The notes under the pieces were generated by a model. The model was not told where the DNA came from and did not search any database. It saw only the letters and a program-made list of their open reading frames with translations. A program made the translations under genes and the position numbers. A stretch of 64,000 nucleotides of DNA from Arthrobacter sp. ISL-30 (GTDB taxonomy: Bacteria > Actinomycetota > Actinomycetes > Actinomycetales > Micrococcaceae), in NCBI RefSeq assembly GCF_018613855.1, contig NZ_JAGGPK010000040.1, positions 1-64,000 on the forward strand. The letters run 5' to 3'. Shown in pieces: positions 52,606-61,916 of the stretch; the first letter of the stretch is position 1; each line of letters starts with the position of its first letter.

Positions 52606-54032
52606 AGCTGCGCCGCCACCTGCAGCAGCAGTTCCTCTGAACCCATGCCGCCGATCAGCTGGATCCCCATTGGGAGCCCCTCGCCCTCAGAACCACCGGT
52701 CCAATATATGGGGACACTGATGGCCGGAAGCCCGCAGACATTCACCATGGAAGACCACGGTGCGAACTCGCACTGCTTCCGGTAGTCGTCGTCTACGTCG
52801 CCACCCCAGTCCGGGGCAGGCCATCCATTAGTCGTGTCATGGGCGCCGGTGAACCAGCCGATGGGCCGCGGAGGCTGCGCTAGCGTGGGCGTCAGAATGA
52901 GGTCGAACTGTCCGTACTGGGTGATCGTGTCGCGGGCGAATTGCCGCAGGAAACCCACTGCCTCGCTGACCTTGGCTGTGCTGCGCTGCTGGGCCCGGCG
53001 TCGGAATGTGCGGGTGAGTGGTGTCAGCAGGGCTTCGCGCCTCGGCGCTATCCGGGCAGCGGCGAGCCCGGCGGTCCAGGCTGTAGTGAAGGCTGAGGCA
53101 TAGCGATTGTCATAGCGGACCTCGGCGTCCAGCACATCATGCCCCGCGTCCGTCAGGACTTTGATGCCCTGATTCAGCGCATCGAGGGCTTCCTGCTCCG
53201 GCTTGAACGGGAATTCGGAAGACCACGGGCTGTCCAGGGACAGCCCGATGCGAAGCCGCGGCGGTTCTGCCCCCACCGCAGCCAGGTATCCGGCGTCGGA
53301 GTTTCCCGCTAGCACATCAAGCATGAGGGCGGCGTCGGCGGCAGTATGTGCCAGCGGTCCGGCCACAATCAGCCTTGCCGGATCACTGGCGCTTTCCCCG
53401 GTTGGGACCAACCCCCGCCCAGGCTTAAGGCCGATCAGCCCGCATGCCGACGCCGGAATTCGGATCGACCCGCCGCCGTCGCTTCCCGGTGCGAATGGCA
53501 CCATGCCCGCCGCTACGGCCGCCGCGCTTCCACCGGAGGAGCCGCCCGAACTTCGGCTCAAGGCGTACGGATTGCGCGACGGCGATGCGATGCGGTTTTC
53601 GCTGTAGGCCGTCAGGCCGAATTCGGGTACTTGAGTCTTTCCCAGGGAGATGGCTCCAGCGGACCTTAACAGCGTCGCGAGGGCTCCATCCTCAGGGGCC
53701 GGTTTATGGTCCAGGGCTGCGCTTCCGTGCGTCGTGGGGACGCCGGCGACGTCGGTCAGATCCTTGAACGCCACAGGCACCCCATGCAGTGGAGGCAGCC
53801 CCGCCGCGCTCTTCCTGGACACCCCGGCACCGGAGCGCTTTGCGAAGATCGCATCCGCTTTCCGGGCCTCGGCAAGGGCCTGGTCGGCGGTCACCGTGAC
53901 GAAGGCGCCAAGGTCCCGGTTGCGGGTCTCGATCCTGTCCAGGAAATGCGTGACCACGTCGGTCGAGGACGCCTCGCCTGTAGCCAGGACGTTGCGCAAC
54001 TCAAGGGCGGTGAGGTGGTGGAATTCAGCCAA
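52596..54032 (-). CDS. Amidase signature-family hydrolase
   Basis: The 478-residue protein carries the amidase signature. The catalytic triad is Lys in GVPVAFKDLTDV, Ser in the GSSGGSAAAVAAG region, and Ser in GSDGGGSIRIPASACGLIGLKP. It hydrolyses C-N bonds of amides; the substrate is not predictable, and it is not clearly GatA because GatB/C genes are absent. The start appears to be TTG at 54032, overlapping the pepE stop by eight bases. It ends in the DUF4190 gene's last codons. Confidence 0.9.
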   Translation of the reverse strand: MAEFHHLTALELRNVLATGEASSTDVVTHFLDRIETRNRDLGAFVTVTADQALAEARKADAIFAKRSGAGVSRKSAAGLPPLHGVPVAFKDLTDVAGVPTTHGSAALDHKPAPEDGALATLLRSAGAISLGKTQVPEFGLTAYSENRIASPSRNPYALSRSSGGSSGGSAAAVAAGMVPFAPGSDGGGSIRIPASACGLIGLKPGRGLVPTGESASDPARLIVAGPLAHTAADAALMLDVLAGNSDAGYLAAVGAEPPRLRIGLSLDSPWSSEFPFKPEQEALDALNQGIKVLTDAGHDVLDAEVRYDNRYASAFTTAWTAGLAAARIAPRREALLTPLTRTFRRRAQQRSTAKVSEAVGFLRQFARDTITQYGQFDLILTPTLAQPPRPIGWFTGAHDTTNGWPAPDWGGDVDDDYRKQCEFAPWSSMVNVCGLPAISVPIYWTGGSEGEGLPMGIQLIGGMGSEELLLQVAAQLYG

Positions 54033-54774
54033 GGAAGCGCGGCTCCAGCCGTTCTTCCACTACGCCCGCGGCAGCATCAGCGGCATGGCTGGGGGAGCGG
54101 GTCACTATGTAAGCGGTCTTGTCCCTCACTTCAGAGACCGCCTCCACCAGTGTGGTTCCCCGGTAAACCAGCCCGACGCCGTCGTCGGTGCAGTGGGCCT
54201 GGGGCAGTGTGCCGTCTGCGACGAGGCTCTGGATGAGGGGCCGCCGCCGCACCTCAGAGTCATAATGTACGCCGTTCGCAAAGGGCAGGAAGCCAAGGCC
54301 GTTGGTTACGGGGCGAAGCTCCGGCCCGAAGGAATCTGTGGCGCCGCCTCGGAACCAGCAGATTGAACCAGCCGAGATCCCGGCCAGGACCACGCCGTGC
54401 TCCCACACTCGTTTCAGGATGGCGTCCAGTCCGTGGGCCCGCCATACCGCTAGCAGATTGACTACCGATCCGCCGTTGACCCACACGACGTCCTGGTTCA
54501 TGAGGTGGGCTTCGGGGTCTTCATGGCTGGGCATCGTGAAGAGGTTCAAGTGGCTGAAATCGAAGCCGGCCAGACGCGCCGCCTGATCCATCTCCGCGTT
54601 GAACCAGCGCTGGTCTCCGGAGGCCGTTCCAATGTGCGTGATCCGGGGTGCCCGTCCGGCCACGCCGGAGAGCTCAACTGCATGGTGCATTAGCAGGTCA
54701 AATTCCAGCCTGCTGCGCTGACCCGCTTTGTAGCCGCCTGAAGTCGCCAGGATGGTGGGCTGACCGGCTGTCAA
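54025..54774 (-). CDS. Peptidase E-like (family S51) serine peptidase
   Basis: The roughly 249-residue protein has the S51 nucleophile elbow AGISAGSICWFRGG (Ser in GISAGS), LTAGQPTILATSGGY at the start, and QAHCTDDGVGLVYRG near the end. Peptidase E cleaves Asp-Xaa dipeptides. The best start is TTG at 54774, because GAGGAG lies six bases before it. A GTG at 54792 adds six residues but would place this site inside the gene. It overlaps the amidase, suggesting a small nitrogen-scavenging operon. Confidence 0.85.
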   Translation of the reverse strand: MTAGQPTILATSGGYKAGQRSRLEFDLLMHHAVELSGVAGRAPRITHIGTASGDQRWFNAEMDQAARLAGFDFSHLNLFTMPSHEDPEAHLMNQDVVWVNGGSVVNLLAVWRAHGLDAILKRVWEHGVVLAGISAGSICWFRGGATDSFGPELRPVTNGLGFLPFANGVHYDSEVRRRPLIQSLVADGTLPQAHCTDDGVGLVYRGTTLVEAVSEVRDKTAYIVTRSPSHAADAAAGVVEERLEPRFLG

Positions 54775-54942
54775 CGAACCCTCCTCGTGCACAGTGATTC
54801 GTATGTGATTAGCGCCAACATTAGTCCGGCTGCCTTACCGCCCGGAAGCGGGAACAGATTCGTAGCGCCCTATTGGATTTCCTCATCAATGGCGAGCCGG
54901 GACTAGGCTGGATAACGACTTGGATCTTTGGAGGGATATCCC

Positions 54943-55269
54943 ATGAGCGATTTCGAGACCGTCCCCGTTGCGGATGTTCCCGAGCAGGCCGTCATCCTGG
55001 ACGTCCGTGAAGACTACGAATGGGTGGCCGGGCACGTTGAGGGTGCACTGCACATTCCCATGAACCAGTTGCCGGCCAGCCTGGAGCAACTTGACCCTGA
55101 TGATGACCTTTTTGTCATCTGCCGCACGGGCGGGCGCTCCGTTCGTGCCGTGCAGTGGCTCGTCAGCCAGGGATACTCGGCCGTTAATGTGGCCGGCGGC
55201 ATGGACATGTGGTTCGAGTCGGGCCGTCCCATCGTCTCGGACAACGGCCTCAAGCCGGTTGTCCTTTAG
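54943..55269 (+). CDS. Rhodanese-like domain protein
   Basis: The 108-residue single-domain rhodanese has ILDVREDYEWVAGHVEGALHIPMNQ and the active-site loop VICRTGGRSVRA with the sulfur-accepting Cys, then NVAGGMDMW. Such proteins transfer sulfane sulfur or act in tRNA thiolation and cyanide detoxification. The ATG at 54943 has a GGAGGGAT site. It is followed by pheA at 30 bases, possibly in one transcript. Confidence 0.92.
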   Translation: MSDFETVPVADVPEQAVILDVREDYEWVAGHVEGALHIPMNQLPASLEQLDPDDDLFVICRTGGRSVRAVQWLVSQGYSAVNVAGGMDMWFESGRPIVSDNGLKPVVL

Positions 55270-55299
55270 CCCCCCAACATCATCCAAAAGGAATATTCC

Positions 55300-56259
55300 A
55301 TGTCGTCGTCCGCCACCACCTATACCTTCCTCGGTCCGGAGGGCACCTTCACTGAAGCCGCCCTGATGCAGGTTCCGGGTGCGGCAGACGCCATCCGTAT
55401 TCCCGCCACCAACGTCAACTCAGCCCTCGAAAAGGTGCGGCAGGGGGAAGCGGACGCTGCGATGGTGCCGATCGAGAATTCGGTCGAAGGCGGGGTCACG
55501 GCCACCCTGGATGCCATTGCTACCGGCTCGGAGCTGCGGATTATCCGGGAAGCACTCGTGCCCATTAGCTTCGTACTGGTTGCCCGGCCAGGAGTGAAGA
55601 TTTCCGATATCCGACGCGTTTCCACGCATGGACACGCGTGGGCGCAGTGCAGGCTCTGGGTTGAAGATAACATTCCCCAAGCGGAATACATCCCGGGCTC
55701 ATCCACTGCAGCGGCGGCGGTGGGACTTTTGGAAGACGGCGCCCACTACGACGCCGCCATTTGTGCACCCTTGGTTGCCCAGGAGCAGCCCGGACTCCAC
55801 GTCCTTGCCGAGAACATCGGGGACAATCCGGGTGCAGTGACCCGCTTTGTCCTGGTCAGCAGGCCCGATGTCCTCCCCGAGCGCACCGGTGCCGACAAGA
55901 CCACGGTTGTTGTCCCGCTGCCGGAGGACCGGCCAGGCGCCTTGATGGAGATCCTGGATCAGTTCGCGACGCGCGGGGTGAACCTGAGCCGGATTGAATC
56001 CCGGCCCACCGGCCAGTACCTGGGGCACTACTTTTTCAGCATCGACGCCGATGGCCATGTTGCCGATGCCCGCGTTGCCGATGCCCTGGCCGGCCTCCAC
56101 CGGATCAGCCCGGCCACGCGCTTCCTTGGTTCGTACGGCAGGGCAGATGAGCAGGTGCCCGTCGTTGCCCCCCACACCTCGGACGCAGCCTTTGCCTCGG
56201 CCCACGCCTGGGTGGAGGGGATCCTGAGTGGAACAGCCCGGGCGGCACAGACGGCTTAG
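55300..56259 (+). CDS. pheA: Prephenate dehydratase
   Basis: The 319-residue monofunctional enzyme converts prephenate to phenylpyruvate for phenylalanine synthesis. The dehydratase domain (1-185) shows FLGPEGTFTEAAL, VPIENSVEGGVTATLDA and GAVTRFVLVSRP (TRF motif). The C-terminal ACT domain, about 200-275 (RPGALMEILDQFATRGVNLSRIESRP), binds phenylalanine for feedback control. An AAAGGAAT site precedes the ATG. No chorismate mutase domain is fused. Confidence 0.95.
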   Translation: MSSSATTYTFLGPEGTFTEAALMQVPGAADAIRIPATNVNSALEKVRQGEADAAMVPIENSVEGGVTATLDAIATGSELRIIREALVPISFVLVARPGVKISDIRRVSTHGHAWAQCRLWVEDNIPQAEYIPGSSTAAAAVGLLEDGAHYDAAICAPLVAQEQPGLHVLAENIGDNPGAVTRFVLVSRPDVLPERTGADKTTVVVPLPEDRPGALMEILDQFATRGVNLSRIESRPTGQYLGHYFFSIDADGHVADARVADALAGLHRISPATRFLGSYGRADEQVPVVAPHTSDAAFASAHAWVEGILSGTARAAQTA

Positions 56260-56302
56260 CTGCTGTGTGTGAAGAGGGGCAGTTGCAGGGAAAGGTGCAC
56301 CA

Positions 56303-57587
56303 ATGGACGTAGGCGGGCAGGGCGAAACAGTCCTTGCGGAGAGGTACAGACTGCTCGAGACCCTGGGCAGCGGCGGCATGGCGACTGTTTACCGTGCCCG
56401 TGACGAGCTTTTGGGGCGGGATGTGGCTGTGAAGGCATTCCGCACGGATGTCCCCGATCCGGCCGATCTCCAGCGGCGCCAGACCGAGATGCACCTTCTG
56501 GCCGGCCTGAACCATCGGGGCCTCGTTGTTCTCCACGACGCCGGATTGGACGCCTCCGGTGGCGGCACAGGAGCACTGGAGTTCCTGGTCATGGAGTATG
56601 TCCGCGGCACGGACCTGCACAGGCATCTACGGGCGGGTCCCCTCCGCCCCAACCAAGCAAAGCGCCTGGGCGCGGAGACTGCCGCTGCGCTTGAATACAT
56701 CCACGCCCGCGGCATCGTTCACCGGGACGTCAAACCGGCCAACATACTGTTGCCCCGAAGGCTGGGCGGAGGGCATGGCGACGGCGAAACTGGCAGACTT
56801 TGGCATCGCGCGCCCCTCCGACGCCGCCCGCCTGACAATGGCCAACACAACCATCGGCACGGCAGCCTATCTCAGCCCGGAACAGGCGATGGGGGAGGAG
56901 ACAGGTCCGCCCACCGACATCTACGCGCTTGGCCTGGTGCTGCTGGAAAGCCTTACCGGCAGGCTGGAGTACCCCGGCACTCCCTTGGAGGCAGCATCTG
57001 CCCGCCTGGCCCGCGATCCCCGCATACCTGAAAGCCTCGGACCCTTCTGGGGTGACGTTCTACGCAGAATGACAGATCGCGATCCGGCGCTACGACCGGA
57101 TGCGGCGGAGATTGCCAGTGAACTTGCTGGCCGGATCATTGCCCCGACACGTCCCCTGCCAGCGGCCGGCCTTCTAGCGGGACATATGGCCGAGCGTTCG
57201 GCCCGGGAGGCAATCCTGCCGCGGCCCGCCGCGGGACAGCAAACTAACTCCACCCTCGGCTATCTGCCGGCTCCTCCGCCCCGGGCGCCTCGGACGGCAG
57301 GCAATGTCCACGCGGCAGGCACTGTCCACAACGCGGCAGGCAGCGTCCACAAAGCGCCCAGCGTCGGCAAAGCGCCCAGCGTCCACCGGGACAAGCGGAC
57401 ACGAAAGCCAAGACGGACAGTCTTATTGGCCGCCGCAGTAGTGGCCGCGTCCCTCGGGCTCGCAGCGGTGCTGTTCATTGGACTCTTGCGCCCTGACGCT
57501 ACTGGCACCTCGCCCACGCCGTCTCCCGTTATGTCAGGGCCCGTCGAAGAGCACCTGCGGGAGCTCGAAGAAAGTGTGCGGCCATGA
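56303..57587 (+). pseudogene. Ser/Thr protein kinase gene disrupted by a +1 frameshift
   Basis: The first frame, from ATG 56303, holds the kinase N-lobe (LGSGGMATVYRARD, VAVKAF) and HRDVKPANILL. The C-lobe (KLADFGIARPSD, TIGTAAYLSPEQA, DIYALGL), a TM segment (LLAAAVVAASLGLAAVLFIG) and the end at 57587 lie in the next frame. Removing one C from the CCCC run at 56753-56756 restores one continuous reading, ILLPEGWAEGMATAKLADFG. So the intact protein would be about 428 residues: kinase, variable linker with repeats (VHKAPSV, GKAPSV), membrane helix and short outer tail, without PASTA. It is either a sequencing error, a recent pseudogene or a slippage site. The stop overlaps the next gene (ATGA). 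Confidence 0.88.
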
Positions 57588-58033
57588 TCCTCAATTGGCA
57601 GGGGACTGCCCTCCGCCGTACCGCCGCCCTCACTCTCGCCCTCGCCGCCGTCGTCGCGTCCCCTGCATGCGCGCCGCAGCCAGCGCTGGACACCGGCACT
57701 GGGGCCGCCCTGCAAGAGCAGGTAGCCCGCGTACGCAGCGACATGGCTGACGGCAAGTACAGTGACGTCCTCGCTACCCTTGACCGCCTCGCCGCCGACG
57801 TCGAACGCAACGCTGCGGAGGGCCGGATCAGCCCCGAGCGCAAGACGAGGATCATCGACGCCATCAACGTCGTCCGAAGCGACGCCCAGGCCGCGCTACC
57901 CTCCGTTCCCGTCACTGTTCCCCCAACAGAGCTGCCGACTTCGCCAAAACAGGAGTCGCCAAAACAGGAGGAAAACAAGGACGAGGACAAGGGCGACGAC
58001 AAGGTCGAGAACAAGGACAAAGGCAAAGACTAG
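57584..58033 (+). CDS. Predicted secreted or lipid-anchored protein with charged tail
   Basis: The 149-residue product has a signal-like start (RTAALTLALAAVVASPACAPQP) with a possible, imperfect lipobox at SPAC, a helical middle (ALQEQVARVRSDMADGKYSDVLATL), and a Pro/Thr then Lys/Glu/Asp-rich tail. It overlaps the kinase gene by four bases, so it is co-translated and may be a substrate or sensor partner. No family is recognised. Confidence 0.72.
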   Translation: MILNWQGTALRRTAALTLALAAVVASPACAPQPALDTGTGAALQEQVARVRSDMADGKYSDVLATLDRLAADVERNAAEGRISPERKTRIIDAINVVRSDAQAALPSVPVTVPPTELPTSPKQESPKQEENKDEDKGDDKVENKDKGKD

Positions 58034-58222
58034 AACCAGCGTTCGTGATTGTTATTGCCTCAATTCGAGCACTTCTTCGCTGCGGACCCCTCCGTGCGGC
58101 AGGACCGACCATTCGCCCAAAGCGTAGATAATTGATCCTTCAACCCCTATCGCGTGAATTCAAGGCGTATGCTTGCTTGATCCACAATCAGTGGATGCAT
58201 GCCCCTACGGAGGGAGCAGGCC

Positions 58223-58459
58223 ATGTCGGGCAGCAGAATGGATAGCGACGGCCAGGGAATGATTGTCAATCCCAAGCCGAAGTCAGAGAACCTGGACTGG
58301 GACGGAGACGAGGCGGACCGGGCGGACCGCCTGCGCTTTGAAGAGGAACAGGCCATGATTCGCGAGCAGTCGGAGGCGCGGGCAGCCAAGGCCGCCGCCG
58401 AGGCACAGAGGGCCGCAGAGGCCCAGGCCGCCGAAGAGCAGAAGAAGGCAGCCCACTAG
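58223..58459 (+). CDS. Small hydrophilic coiled-coil protein
   Basis: The ATG at 58223 follows GGAGGGAGC and gives 78 residues: a flexible start, acidic ENLDWDGDEADRADRLRFEEEQ, and an Ala/Glu/Lys-rich helix likely to form a coiled coil. It stands alone before the convergent lipid-kinase-like gene. A short inverted repeat (ATCCAC at 58180, GTGGAT at 58191) lies upstream. Function unknown. Confidence 0.65.
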   Translation: MSGSRMDSDGQGMIVNPKPKSENLDWDGDEADRADRLRFEEEQAMIREQSEARAAKAAAEAQRAAEAQAAEEQKKAAH

Positions 58460-58465
58460 ACGCTC

Positions 58466-59539
58466 CTAGCTTTCCGTCTCCACCCCCGGGACATGGTGCA
58501 CACGAACCAGCAAGGACCGGGGCTGGACCTGCACAGTGACCTTGGTGGCCTCCCCGGCCGGATCACCGTCCACTTGGGTGGCCATCGGCTCAGGGCTTTG
58601 AATGACCAGCTTCGCTGAGCGATAGAAGTTCATTACCGGCAGGTTGCGCTTGTGCTTGAACATAACTTTGGCATACATGGACAGCCAGCCGATCGCGCTA
58701 CGGGGGCTCATCACCACCACGTCCAGCACACCGTCGTCAATCATCGCCTGGGGAATGAAGTCGATGCCACCAGGGATCAGACCGCAATTAGCGAACAGGA
58801 CGCTGCGGATTTTCCTGGTCTGCTCGGGCTCGTCATCCATTGAAATGCTGACCCTTTTGCGCCGACCCGGCAGGTGGCGCACCCCAGCCTCGGTGTAGGC
58901 CAGCCAGCCAACGGCCTTTTTCAAGTCGTCATTCGTGTCGCCTACCACCTCGGCGTCCAGGCCCATTCCCGCTATCACGAGGAAGGCATGTTCGGTCGCC
59001 AGGCCAGTCCGGTCGTTTTCGATCGCCATCCGGGCAGTGTCAATGAAGCGCTGATGTCCAAAGAGCGCCGTCTGGATACTGGCATGCAGGTTGTTCACGT
59101 CGAGGTCGATGTTGCGTGCCAGCAGGTTCCCGGTTCCCAGCGGGATCAATCCCATGGGGATGCCGGTATGGGCCAGCGCCTGCGCCACCACGCGTACGGT
59201 TCCGTCACCCCCGCAGGCAAGAACGACGTCGGCCCCTGCTTTAATCGCGGCATGTGACTGCGTGTGCCCTGGATCTTCGGCAGTGGTGAGGAAGAATCTA
59301 GGCTCCTCCCAGCCGGCCGCCAGACATGCCTCCCGGATCGACCTCCGGGCATCCTCGGCCTTGGCCTTGATCGGATTCAGGACCACGGCCACCTTCTGGA
59401 CGCCCCCGCTGGGCTGATAGGGCTCCTCGCGGACAGCACTGCGGGAGTGTTTGGCCCTCAACCGGCGCACGCCCCACCAGCTGGTGGCGGCAAAGACCAG
59501 GCCCCCAGCGAGGATGACGTACAGGATCCAGTCGCTCAT
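58466..59539 (-). CDS. Diacylglycerol kinase-family lipid kinase with N-terminal membrane anchor
   Basis: The 357-residue protein has an N-terminal helix ([19 protein letters not shown]) and the DAGK catalytic domain: [17 protein letters not shown], the nucleotide-binding [17 protein letters not shown] and [15 protein letters not shown]. The C-terminal half has the sphingosine-kinase/DAGK beta domain ([23 protein letters not shown]). It would phosphorylate a lipid, such as diacylglycerol, at the membrane. ATG 59539 is the only sensible start; a longer frame is antisense to serS. Confidence 0.9.
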   Translation of the reverse strand: MSDWILYVILAGGLVFAATSWWGVRRLRAKHSRSAVREEPYQPSGGVQKVAVVLNPIKAKAEDARRSIREACLAAGWEEPRFFLTTAEDPGHTQSHAAIKAGADVVLACGGDGTVRVVAQALAHTGIPMGLIPLGTGNLLARNIDLDVNNLHASIQTALFGHQRFIDTARMAIENDRTGLATEHAFLVIAGMGLDAEVVGDTNDDLKKAVGWLAYTEAGVRHLPGRRKRVSISMDDEPEQTRKIRSVLFANCGLIPGGIDFIPQAMIDDGVLDVVVMSPRSAIGWLSMYAKVMFKHKRNLPVMNFYRSAKLVIQSPEPMATQVDGDPAGEATKVTVQVQPRSLLVRVHHVPGVETES

Positions 59540-59581
59540 GGTAAATCCAACACTATCCTTGCGGTTCGATACTCTTGTCTG

Positions 59582-60862
59582 GTGATCGACGTAAAAGACC
59601 TCAGCGAGAATCCGGACAAGTTCCGTGCCAGCCAGCGCGCCCGTGGCGCCGATGAGTCCATCGTGGACGCGATCATCGCCGCCGACACTTCCCGCCGTGC
59701 CGCGCTTATCCGCTTTGAGAACTTGCGCGCCGAACAAAACGCCTTCGGCAAGAAGGTGGCCCAGGCAAAGGGCGAGGAGAAGCAGGCATTGCTTGCCGAG
59801 GTAAAGGAGCTGGCGAATTCCGTCAAGGCTGCGTCGGCCGAGGCTGATGCCGCCCAGGCCAAGCAGGAAGAGCTTCTGCGCAGCATTCCCAACCTGATTG
59901 AGCCGGGCGTTCCTTCTGGCGGCGAAGACGATTACATCGTGGTCAAGACGGTTGGCACGCCACGGGAATTCCCCGACTTCGAGCCGAAGGACCACCTGGA
60001 AATCGGTGAATTGATCGGCGCGATCGACATGGAGCGCGGCGCCAAGGTCTCCGGTGCCCGTTTCTACTTCCTCAAGGGTGTTGGTGCCCGCCTGGAAATG
60101 GCACTGCTGCAGATGGCTATGGACCAGGCGATCGAAGCTGGCTTCGTCCCCATGATCACCCCCACGCTCGTGCGGCCCGAGACGATGCAGGGAACCGGCT
60201 TCGACGTCAAGCACGACGCCGAGATCTACCGCCTGGCCGAAGACGACCTTTACCTCGTGGGAACCTCGGAGGTGGCCCTCGCCGGATACCACGCCGACGA
60301 AATCCTTGATTTCTCCACTGGTCCCATCCGTTACGCCGGGCAGAGCTCCTGCTACCGGCGCGAGGCCGGATCACACGGCAAGGACACCCGCGGAATCATC
60401 CGCGTGCATCAGTTCAACAAGGTGGAGATGTTCATCTACACCACTGTTGAGGAAGCAGCCGCAGAGCACGAGCGCCTGCTGGCCTGGGAAGAGGAGATGC
60501 TGGCTAAGTGTGAACTCCCGTACCGGGTGATCGATACCGCTGCCGGTGACCTTGGCACCTCGGCTGCCAGGAAGTTCGACTGTGAGGCCTGGGTGCCCAC
60601 CCAGAACGCTTATCGGGAACTGACCTCCACGTCGAACTGCACCACCTTCCAGGCCCGCCGGTTGAACATCAGGGAGCGCATGTTCAACGAGGACGGAGCC
60701 CCCAAGGGTACCCGGACCGCCGCTACCCTCAACGGAACGCTCGCAACTACCCGCTGGATCGTGGCCATCCTGGAACACCACCAGAACCCTGACGGCTCGG
60801 TCAACGTACCGCCTGCCCTGCAGAAGTACCTCGGCGGCATGGAAGTCCTCCCCGTCCTGTAG
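59582..60862 (+). CDS. serS: Seryl-tRNA synthetase
   Basis: SerRS charges tRNA-Ser (and tRNA-Sec). The 426-residue enzyme from the GTG at 59582 has the N-terminal coiled-coil arm (about 30-105, [35 protein letters not shown]) and class II motifs: motif 2 in [25 protein letters not shown] and motif 3 in [20 protein letters not shown]. The length matches the family. No T-box is seen in the 42-base gap before it. A HAD gene follows. Confidence 0.96.
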   Translation: MIDVKDLSENPDKFRASQRARGADESIVDAIIAADTSRRAALIRFENLRAEQNAFGKKVAQAKGEEKQALLAEVKELANSVKAASAEADAAQAKQEELLRSIPNLIEPGVPSGGEDDYIVVKTVGTPREFPDFEPKDHLEIGELIGAIDMERGAKVSGARFYFLKGVGARLEMALLQMAMDQAIEAGFVPMITPTLVRPETMQGTGFDVKHDAEIYRLAEDDLYLVGTSEVALAGYHADEILDFSTGPIRYAGQSSCYRREAGSHGKDTRGIIRVHQFNKVEMFIYTTVEEAAAEHERLLAWEEEMLAKCELPYRVIDTAAGDLGTSAARKFDCEAWVPTQNAYRELTSTSNCTTFQARRLNIRERMFNEDGAPKGTRTAATLNGTLATTRWIVAILEHHQNPDGSVNVPPALQKYLGGMEVLPVL

Positions 60863-60950
60863 CCGGGGGCTGTGAATATTAACCACCTGTTCACGCCTCA
60901 CCGTGGGCTGCGTCCTAGCGGCTGTCAGGGGTCTCTGCTTCACTAGGTAA

Positions 60951-61793
60951 ATGACTATTCTGACTGAAGACTCAGTCGCCGGCACCGATGACCGGCGTAA
61001 CCACAACAAGCTCATGATTGCCCTGGACGTCGACGGAACCCTCGTGGACCACGACGGCCACATGTCGCCCGGTGTTCGGGAAGCCGCCCATGCCGTCGTT
61101 TCCGACGGGCATGACGTCCTCATCGCCACTGGCCGTTCGCTGAATGCCGCCCTGCCTGTCATCGAGCAGATCGGCTTGGACCGGGGCTATGCCGTCTGCT
61201 GTAACGGCGGCGTGACCCTGCGCCTTGACCCGGCGCTGGCCGACGGTTATGAAATTATCCACAAAGCCACTTTCGACCCCGCGCCTGCGCTGCGGGCCCT
61301 CCGCGAGAAGCTGCCCTCGGCGAAGTATGCCCTGGAGGACGAGGACGGAAACTTCCTCTCCACCGAACGTTTCCAGGATGCAAGTTTTGGGGTCGAGGCA
61401 GTGGGCGTGGATTTCCAAACGATGCTTGAGGCTACCGCCGTGCGTGTGGTCGTCTTCAGCACCGAGAACACGCCTGATGAGTTCTCCCGCGCCATCCGGC
61501 AGATCGGCCTGGCTGGCGTGACCTATTCGGTCGGATGGACCGCCTGGCTGGACATTGCCGCCGCAGGCGTTACGAAGGCCAGCGCCCTTGAGCACCTCCG
61601 CGGCAAGCTTGGCACGCCGCCGCATCGCACCATCGCAATCGGCGACGGCCGGAACGATATCGAGATGCTCAGCTGGGCTGGCCGGGGCATCGCCATGGGC
61701 CAGGCGCCGGCCGAAGTGATGGCGGTCGCCGATGAGGTCACCGCCTCCGTGTACGACGACGGCGCGGCCCTCGTGCTGCGCAGCCTCCTCTAA
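60951..61793 (+). CDS. HAD-superfamily Cof-type phosphatase
   Basis: The 280-residue protein has HAD motifs: IALDVDGTLVDHDG, VLIATGRS, a Lys in TKASALEHL and IAIGDGRNDIEMLSWAG. It is a Cof-type with a large cap domain, like the protein at 36389. It follows serS by 88 bases on the same strand, a frequent pairing in this lineage. The substrate is unknown. An intrinsic terminator follows. Confidence 0.9.
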   Translation: MTILTEDSVAGTDDRRNHNKLMIALDVDGTLVDHDGHMSPGVREAAHAVVSDGHDVLIATGRSLNAALPVIEQIGLDRGYAVCCNGGVTLRLDPALADGYEIIHKATFDPAPALRALREKLPSAKYALEDEDGNFLSTERFQDASFGVEAVGVDFQTMLEATAVRVVVFSTENTPDEFSRAIRQIGLAGVTYSVGWTAWLDIAAAGVTKASALEHLRGKLGTPPHRTIAIGDGRNDIEMLSWAGRGIAMGQAPAEVMAVADEVTASVYDDGAALVLRSLL

Positions 61794-61802
61794 CAAACGT
61801 CG

Positions 61803-61837
61803 AACCTGCAGGCCGGCGACCACGGCCTGCAGGTTTT
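61803..61837 (+). terminator. Intrinsic terminator after the serS-HAD genes
   Basis: AACCTGCAGGCC (61803-61814) pairs perfectly with GGCCTGCAGGTT (61824-61835), followed by Ts (61834-61837). The hairpin begins ten bases after the HAD stop. Confidence 0.93.
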
Positions 61838-61859
61838 CCCGGACTTTTTCCTGAAAATA

Positions 61860-61873
61860 GGAAAACGATTACC
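61860..61873. promoter_or_regulatory. Candidate LacI-type operator upstream of the LacI gene
   Basis: GGAAAACGATTACC has the CG-centred, partly symmetric form of LacI-family sites and lies 43 bases before the regulator start. Autoregulation is plausible; a match near the sugar-hydrolase gene promoter cannot be checked because that lies outside. Confidence 0.45.
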
Positions 61874-61916
61874 TCCAATAGTGTCCGGCGTCGGGATCTG
61901 GCGCTAGTCTGAGGAT

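Noticed and set aside
59540..59581. T-box or riboswitch in front of serS
   Set aside because: The gap is only 42 bases, too short for a T-box leader, and shows no specifier or antiterminator motif.
59540..60292. N-terminal extension of the lipid-kinase-like frame across serS
   Set aside because: It is antisense to the SerRS coding sequence and lacks a start signal; the membrane anchor begins at 59539.
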